From: Singulisphaera sp. GP187
Lineage (GTDB): Bacteria; Planctomycetota; Planctomycetia; Isosphaerales; Isosphaeraceae
NCBI RefSeq assembly: GCF_900129635.1
Contig: NZ_FSRB01000001.1
Coordinates: forward strand, 907,501 to 971,500
DNA length: 64,000 nt
Direction: 5' to 3'
Shown here: positions 60,779 through 64,000 of the stretch, in pieces
Position numbering within the stretch: position 1 is the stretch's first letter
Layout: the number at the start of each line of letters is the position of its first letter
The notes under the pieces: model-generated
Told to the model about the DNA's origin: nothing
Databases searched by the model: none
Seen by the model: the letters and a program-made list of their open reading frames with translations, nothing else
Translations under genes and position numbers: made by a program

Positions 60779-61495
60779 ATGACTCATAGCAGCAATAATC
60801 TCTCTCAAGAAATTGTCAATATTTCTGATCTCTTCTCCAGTCTCGGCGAGCGACTGCTCGGCGCGGCCCGTCAACTCCATTCGCCGGGTTCGCCTCCGCC
60901 CGAGGGGCTGATCGAAGAACTGGGGCAGGCCCGCCGCGAGTTCGTCGTCCTGCGCGACCGCACCAAGGTACGCGCGGAGGGGTTGCGGGTCGCTCTTCCT
61001 TCGGCCGAGACGCTCGACACGATTCAAGGGCTGACCGCGGTTCTCGACTTGGTCGCCGAGGCCGAAATCCGCCAGTCCAAAGCCGAAGAGACCAGGCGTC
61101 GCGCCCTGTCCGTCCTGGATCGGGTCCTCCGCCTGAACCACTCGGGAGAGCGTGAGTTCGCCCCGCTCCTTGATTGCCAGAACCAGGCCCAGACGTTGCG
61201 CGAGCGGATCGTGGCCGGGTCGTGGACGGCGCTTCCGGCCGAGACCGAGGCCCTCTCCGAAGCTGAGCATCCGTTTGCCAACCTGCTCGCCCTCATCGAG
61301 GAGCGCGACGCGCTCCACGACGACCACTGGGCGCGGCTGCACGACACGATCGGGGCCACTTTCGGCAAGCCGCTGGCCGCGGCCGCGGCTCGCTCCAAGC
61401 TGATCTTTTCCTCGGAACCGACCGGGTCGGACGATTCGGAGCTTTCTTCGACCGGCCCGTACAATCCGGGCACGGCCAGTCCGAGCCACCGCTGA
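60779..61495 (+). CDS. Stand-alone homologue of the C-terminal domain of the TPR protein (copy B)
   Basis: 238 residues from ATG 60779 (AGGAG 8 nt upstream). It aligns with the last 190 residues of the preceding gene: SSLGERLLGAARQLHSPGSP, LIEELGQARREFVVLR, ALSVLDRVLRL, REFAPLLDCQ, HPFANLLALIEE, FGKPLAAAAARSKLIF. There is no TPR and no signal. It starts 198 bp after the TPR gene stop on the same strand. I do not recognise the domain in any named family. Confidence 0.85.
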   Translation: MTHSSNNLSQEIVNISDLFSSLGERLLGAARQLHSPGSPPPEGLIEELGQARREFVVLRDRTKVRAEGLRVALPSAETLDTIQGLTAVLDLVAEAEIRQSKAEETRRRALSVLDRVLRLNHSGEREFAPLLDCQNQAQTLRERIVAGSWTALPAETEALSEAEHPFANLLALIEERDALHDDHWARLHDTIGATFGKPLAAAAARSKLIFSSEPTGSDDSELSSTGPYNPGTASPSHR

Positions 61496-61637
61496 TCGGA
61501 TCGCTAGCCAGTTCCGCTCCGGGTGAGTACCGGAATTCGGTCGGTACGCCGATTGCTCGTTTCGAAACCGGCGCGGAGGGTCATGGCCCTTGGGGGGGCG
61601 ACCTCCGCGTTGGTCCGACCGACTTACGAGGTCACCG

Positions 61638-62519
61638 ATGCGCACCCGACCACGCGGCGTCTCGAGCCTGGCGATCGTGCTTGTCGCGGTGTCGATGTTC
61701 GGCCCCTGGGCGGGCGCGCAGGAGGAGGCTGAGAATCTCGCGGATCTCCCCGCCCTGGTCGCCGCGCACAATCGCGAGCGTGAGGTGAACCACCTGGGCC
61801 CTCTGACCGCCAATCCGAAGCTCGAGGCGGCCGCGCTGGCCCACGCCCGTGACATGGCGATTCATGAGAAAATGACGCATGAGGGGACCGATGGTTCAAC
61901 CCCCCAGCAACGGATCGAGCGCCAGGAGTACCACTACCTGGGCCTCGCCGAGAACGTGGCTGCCGGGGCGAGGAGCGTCCCCGAGGTGATGCGACTCTGG
62001 ATGAGGAGTCCGCCCCACAAGAAGAATATCCTGGGCGACTTCACCGAAGTCGGGTTCGCGCTGGTGAAGGGGGAGGACGGGACTCCGTTCTGGAGCGCCG
62101 AGTTCGGCAAGCCGATGCCTCGCCTCGACCCCGAGAAAGCCGCGGCTGATGTGGTGAGCCTGTTCGACCAGGAGCGCAAGCAGGTCGCCAAGCCCCCGCT
62201 CAAGCTCGAGCCCAAACTCGCGGCCGTCGCGCAGCGCCATGCTCGCGCGATGGCCGCGCAAAACGAGTTCCGCTCCAAAGACGATGACGACTTGACCCCG
62301 TTCGATCACGTCGAGAAGTCGGGCTATCGGTTCAAACGCATCGGCCAGGCCAGCCTGCAAGGCCAGCCGACCGCGGAGCAAGCCGTGGAAGCCTGGCTCA
62401 AGGAATCGTCGAACCGGGAGAGTCTTCTGGGGGACGTCAAGGACGTGGGCGTTGGCTACGCGGTTGGCGAGAAGGGCGTTCCGTTCTGGAGCCTGATCTT
62501 CGCCGAACCCCGGAGATGA
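61638..62519 (+). CDS. Exported protein with two CAP/SCP-like domains
   Basis: 293 residues from ATG 61638; signal peptide about 1-27 (ending AGA). Domain 1 (about 35-155) has LVAAHNREREVNHLGPLTAN, AHARDMAIHEKMTHEG, GLAENVAAGARSVPEVMRLW and SPPHKKNILGDFTEVGFAL: the conserved His and Glu of the CAP cleft and the SPPHKKNIL motif are present. Domain 2 (about 165-293) is more diverged: the equivalent motif is SSNRESLLGDVKDVGVGYAV, and the metal-binding His is not evident. Possible role in the cell envelope. The DUF1559-like gene is convergent, 59 bp away. Confidence 0.9.
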   Translation: MRTRPRGVSSLAIVLVAVSMFGPWAGAQEEAENLADLPALVAAHNREREVNHLGPLTANPKLEAAALAHARDMAIHEKMTHEGTDGSTPQQRIERQEYHYLGLAENVAAGARSVPEVMRLWMRSPPHKKNILGDFTEVGFALVKGEDGTPFWSAEFGKPMPRLDPEKAAADVVSLFDQERKQVAKPPLKLEPKLAAVAQRHARAMAAQNEFRSKDDDDLTPFDHVEKSGYRFKRIGQASLQGQPTAEQAVEAWLKESSNRESLLGDVKDVGVGYAVGEKGVPFWSLIFAEPRR

Positions 62520-62578
62520 ACGTCGGCAGGCACGAAGGGGCCTGTTCCCGCCCCTGAGACGTTTCACCACTCGGGACC

Positions 62579-63427
62579 TTATCGGTCCCAGCCGACCGGC
62601 AGGGACTCACCGCCCGCGACTGTGGACGGGGCTTCGAATACGCTCGGGGCGATCGAATCGCGGAGGAAGTGGACGGATCCATCGGCCATCGCGATCATCG
62701 CGCCGCCTCGATGTGTGCCGCCGAACTGGCGGCCCCTGCCGAGGTAAGGTCGGCGATTGGGGTCGAGGCCGCGAACCGAGGAGGGGCCTCCGGCCGTCCA
62801 GGGGCCAACCTGGGCGGTCGTCTCGGCGAGCATCATGGTGGATGACGCGCCGTCCTTGAGATCGGCCGTCCTGGTCTGACGGTTGTATCCGAAAATCCCG
62901 GCTCGAGGATGCCCGATCGGCAGGTTCGGGGCGTCGGTCCCAAGCCCGGCAATACCGACATAGACGAGCGGTTCCGGCATCCCCGGTTTGACTCGGCTCA
63001 GGTGCGCCGGACACCGGATCGGGAACCACGGCGGCTCTGTCGAGGGCTCGACGGAGCGGGGCTCTCCCGGCGGCGAGACCTGAACCTGAGGGAGGATGTT
63101 CGTTTCAGAATCCCAGGGTAAGTCCGGGTCGAAAAGGAAGGATATCGACTGATAATAGTCGGTCCAGTTGAGGATAAGTATGACCCAGCTCAGGCGACGT
63201 TCGGGAACCAAGCGATCACCACGCACGGTTCCTGGTGGAAACGCTCCCCACTGGGATTGATAGCCTTTCAACGCCATCGCGAGGTTGCGAAGTTTGCCTC
63301 GGCACGGTTCGCGTTCGGCCCGAGCCTGGTTTTCGCGGAAGAGCCCGACGCCCGCCAGGCCGATCGCCACCAATGCCACCGCAGCCATGAGCCAGCTCAG
63401 CGAGAAGTGGAACCGTGACGGTCTCAT
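62579..63427 (-). CDS. DUF1559-like protein with atypical N-terminus
   Basis: 282 residues from ATG 63427; 63454 and 63463 are alternative starts. The N-terminal hydrophobic helix (FHFSLSWLMAAVALVAIGLA) replaces the prepilin leader: no GFTLIEL motif. The body has the family features, with CRGKLRNLAMALKGYQSQWG, FPPGT, ADLKDGASSTMMLAETTAQV and AMADGSVHFLRDSIAPSVFE. Exported or membrane-anchored protein of unknown role. It belongs to the many DUF1559 paralogues of planctomycetes. Confidence 0.85.
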   Translation of the reverse strand: MRPSRFHFSLSWLMAAVALVAIGLAGVGLFRENQARAEREPCRGKLRNLAMALKGYQSQWGAFPPGTVRGDRLVPERRLSWVILILNWTDYYQSISFLFDPDLPWDSETNILPQVQVSPPGEPRSVEPSTEPPWFPIRCPAHLSRVKPGMPEPLVYVGIAGLGTDAPNLPIGHPRAGIFGYNRQTRTADLKDGASSTMMLAETTAQVGPWTAGGPSSVRGLDPNRRPYLGRGRQFGGTHRGGAMIAMADGSVHFLRDSIAPSVFEAPSTVAGGESLPVGWDR

Positions 63428-63738
63428 GGTCAGGGTCTCAATAGGGTATGTCATGTGTCCCATGCTTACGAATTTTGGATTGAAAGATTATTATGATGTG
63501 AATTGGCGCAAGTTTTTATGGGTTAATACTGTGTCCTTTGTGAGATCATTGGGAAACTTCGCGCAACACGAATCATCAATGGATGAAAAATGGCGTCGGA
63601 GTGGGATCGGATCGCGGGCAACTCCCGAACGGGAATCCGACTCAAGTCTTCTTGCTTGCAAGCACCGAAAGTGCGACAGTTGTCATAGAGGGCTGAGTTT
63701 AACTTGGTAAACGGTCCCAAAGCAATGGACGTTCCCCA
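63428..63738. other. Intergenic region, divergent
   Basis: 311 bp between the DUF1559-like gene and the partial membrane gene. AT-rich from 63470 to 63530. No gene supported. Confidence 0.35.
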
Positions 63739-64000
63739 ATGTCGCCTTCATCGGAATCGATCCACCCGCAGCGGCACTCACTCGCCTGGGCGATGGCCCT
63801 GATCGCGGTCATCGGCGCCAAACTTGCCGCTTTGCGTTCCATTCTCCCGTTGCAAATCAGCATTTTCTGGACATCCTATCCCTGGTCCGTGTTACGTGAG
63901 GGTGAGTTCCTCCCGCCCAGATTCCCCAACCTTGGACTTGCCACGATGGTCCTTGTGCTGGAGTTCGGTCTCTTTCGGCTGGTCACACGGCGGGGAGGGC
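63739..64000 (+). CDS. Hypothetical membrane protein, 5' part only
   Basis: From ATG 63739 the frame stays open to the window end (87 codons): LAWAMALIAVIGAKLAALRS is a first hydrophobic segment, then FWTSYPWSVLREGEFLPPRF and NLGLATMVLVLEFGLFRLVT, a second one. No recognisable family. The ribosome binding site is weak, so the start is provisional. Confidence 0.55.
   Translation, partial: MSPSSESIHPQRHSLAWAMALIAVIGAKLAALRSILPLQISIFWTSYPWSVLREGEFLPPRFPNLGLATMVLVLEFGLFRLVTRRGG

Overview
The window looks like a high-GC planctomycete chromosome, most likely from the Isosphaeraceae/Gemmataceae side of the phylum (inference). The supporting signs are DUF1559 proteins with a prepilin-like N-terminus, an ECF sigma factor carrying a membrane-anchored C-terminal extension, a Ser/Thr kinase beside an FHA/GAF/cyclase protein, a beta-helix exported protein with an ESRxLLS-type N-terminal motif, and many dispersed palindromic repeats. 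No rRNA, tRNA, CRISPR array or origin was seen.

Layout. 0-8 kb: a partial ECF sigma factor (-), a cytochrome P450 (+), a radical SAM protein (-) and a large multi-PAS histidine kinase (+). 8.1-15 kb is a graveyard of mobile DNA: a 119-bp copy of the end of a hydrolase gene cut off by a palindromic element, a DUF1559 gene split by an ISKra4-like IS with a 9-bp target duplication, a 105-bp MITE-like repeat, an IS3-like element with a -1 frameshift signal, and several host gene fragments. 15-20 kb: a ferric-ion type ABC importer operon and an exported alpha/beta hydrolase. 20.5-29.8 kb is a signalling and export block: a transmembrane Ser/Thr kinase overlapping an FHA-GAF-class III cyclase gene, divergent from a four-gene DevBCA/MacB-like exporter whose ATPase ends in a cyclic-nucleotide-binding domain.

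29.9-32.8 kb is an accessory island: a truncated regulatory-domain gene, a HTH/PIN toxin-antitoxin-like pair, and a second overlapping gene pair (small protein plus XRE regulator) with an operator-like palindrome and an in-frame stop. 32.8-41.3 kb: a PhoD phosphatase, a TolC-like lipoprotein, an SDR dehydrogenase, an ABC-F protein, and an orphan periplasmic binding protein bracketed by inverted copies of a repeat. 41.8-50.9 kb is a cell-surface block: a LamG/DUF1080-like protein, an internally duplicated TIM-barrel-like protein, an outer-membrane barrel protein, a Calx-beta/beta-helix protein and a PEGA lipoprotein. 51-64 kb: leucyl aminopeptidase, a conserved planctomycete protein, a beta-propeller protein, an S41 protease, two genes sharing an unrecognised duplicated domain, a double CAP-domain protein, a DUF1559-like protein and the start of a membrane protein.

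How the genes fit together: the clearest functional units are the importer operon (15.05-18.84 kb), the kinase-cyclase pair, the exporter operon (24.8-29.8 kb) and the secreted-protein cluster (41.8-50.9 kb). The kinase, cyclase and nucleotide-binding exporter standing head to head suggest a second-messenger-controlled export system. That is the most interesting hypothesis here and it is inference. Residue positions are hand counts and approximate; family names come from motif recognition, not searches.
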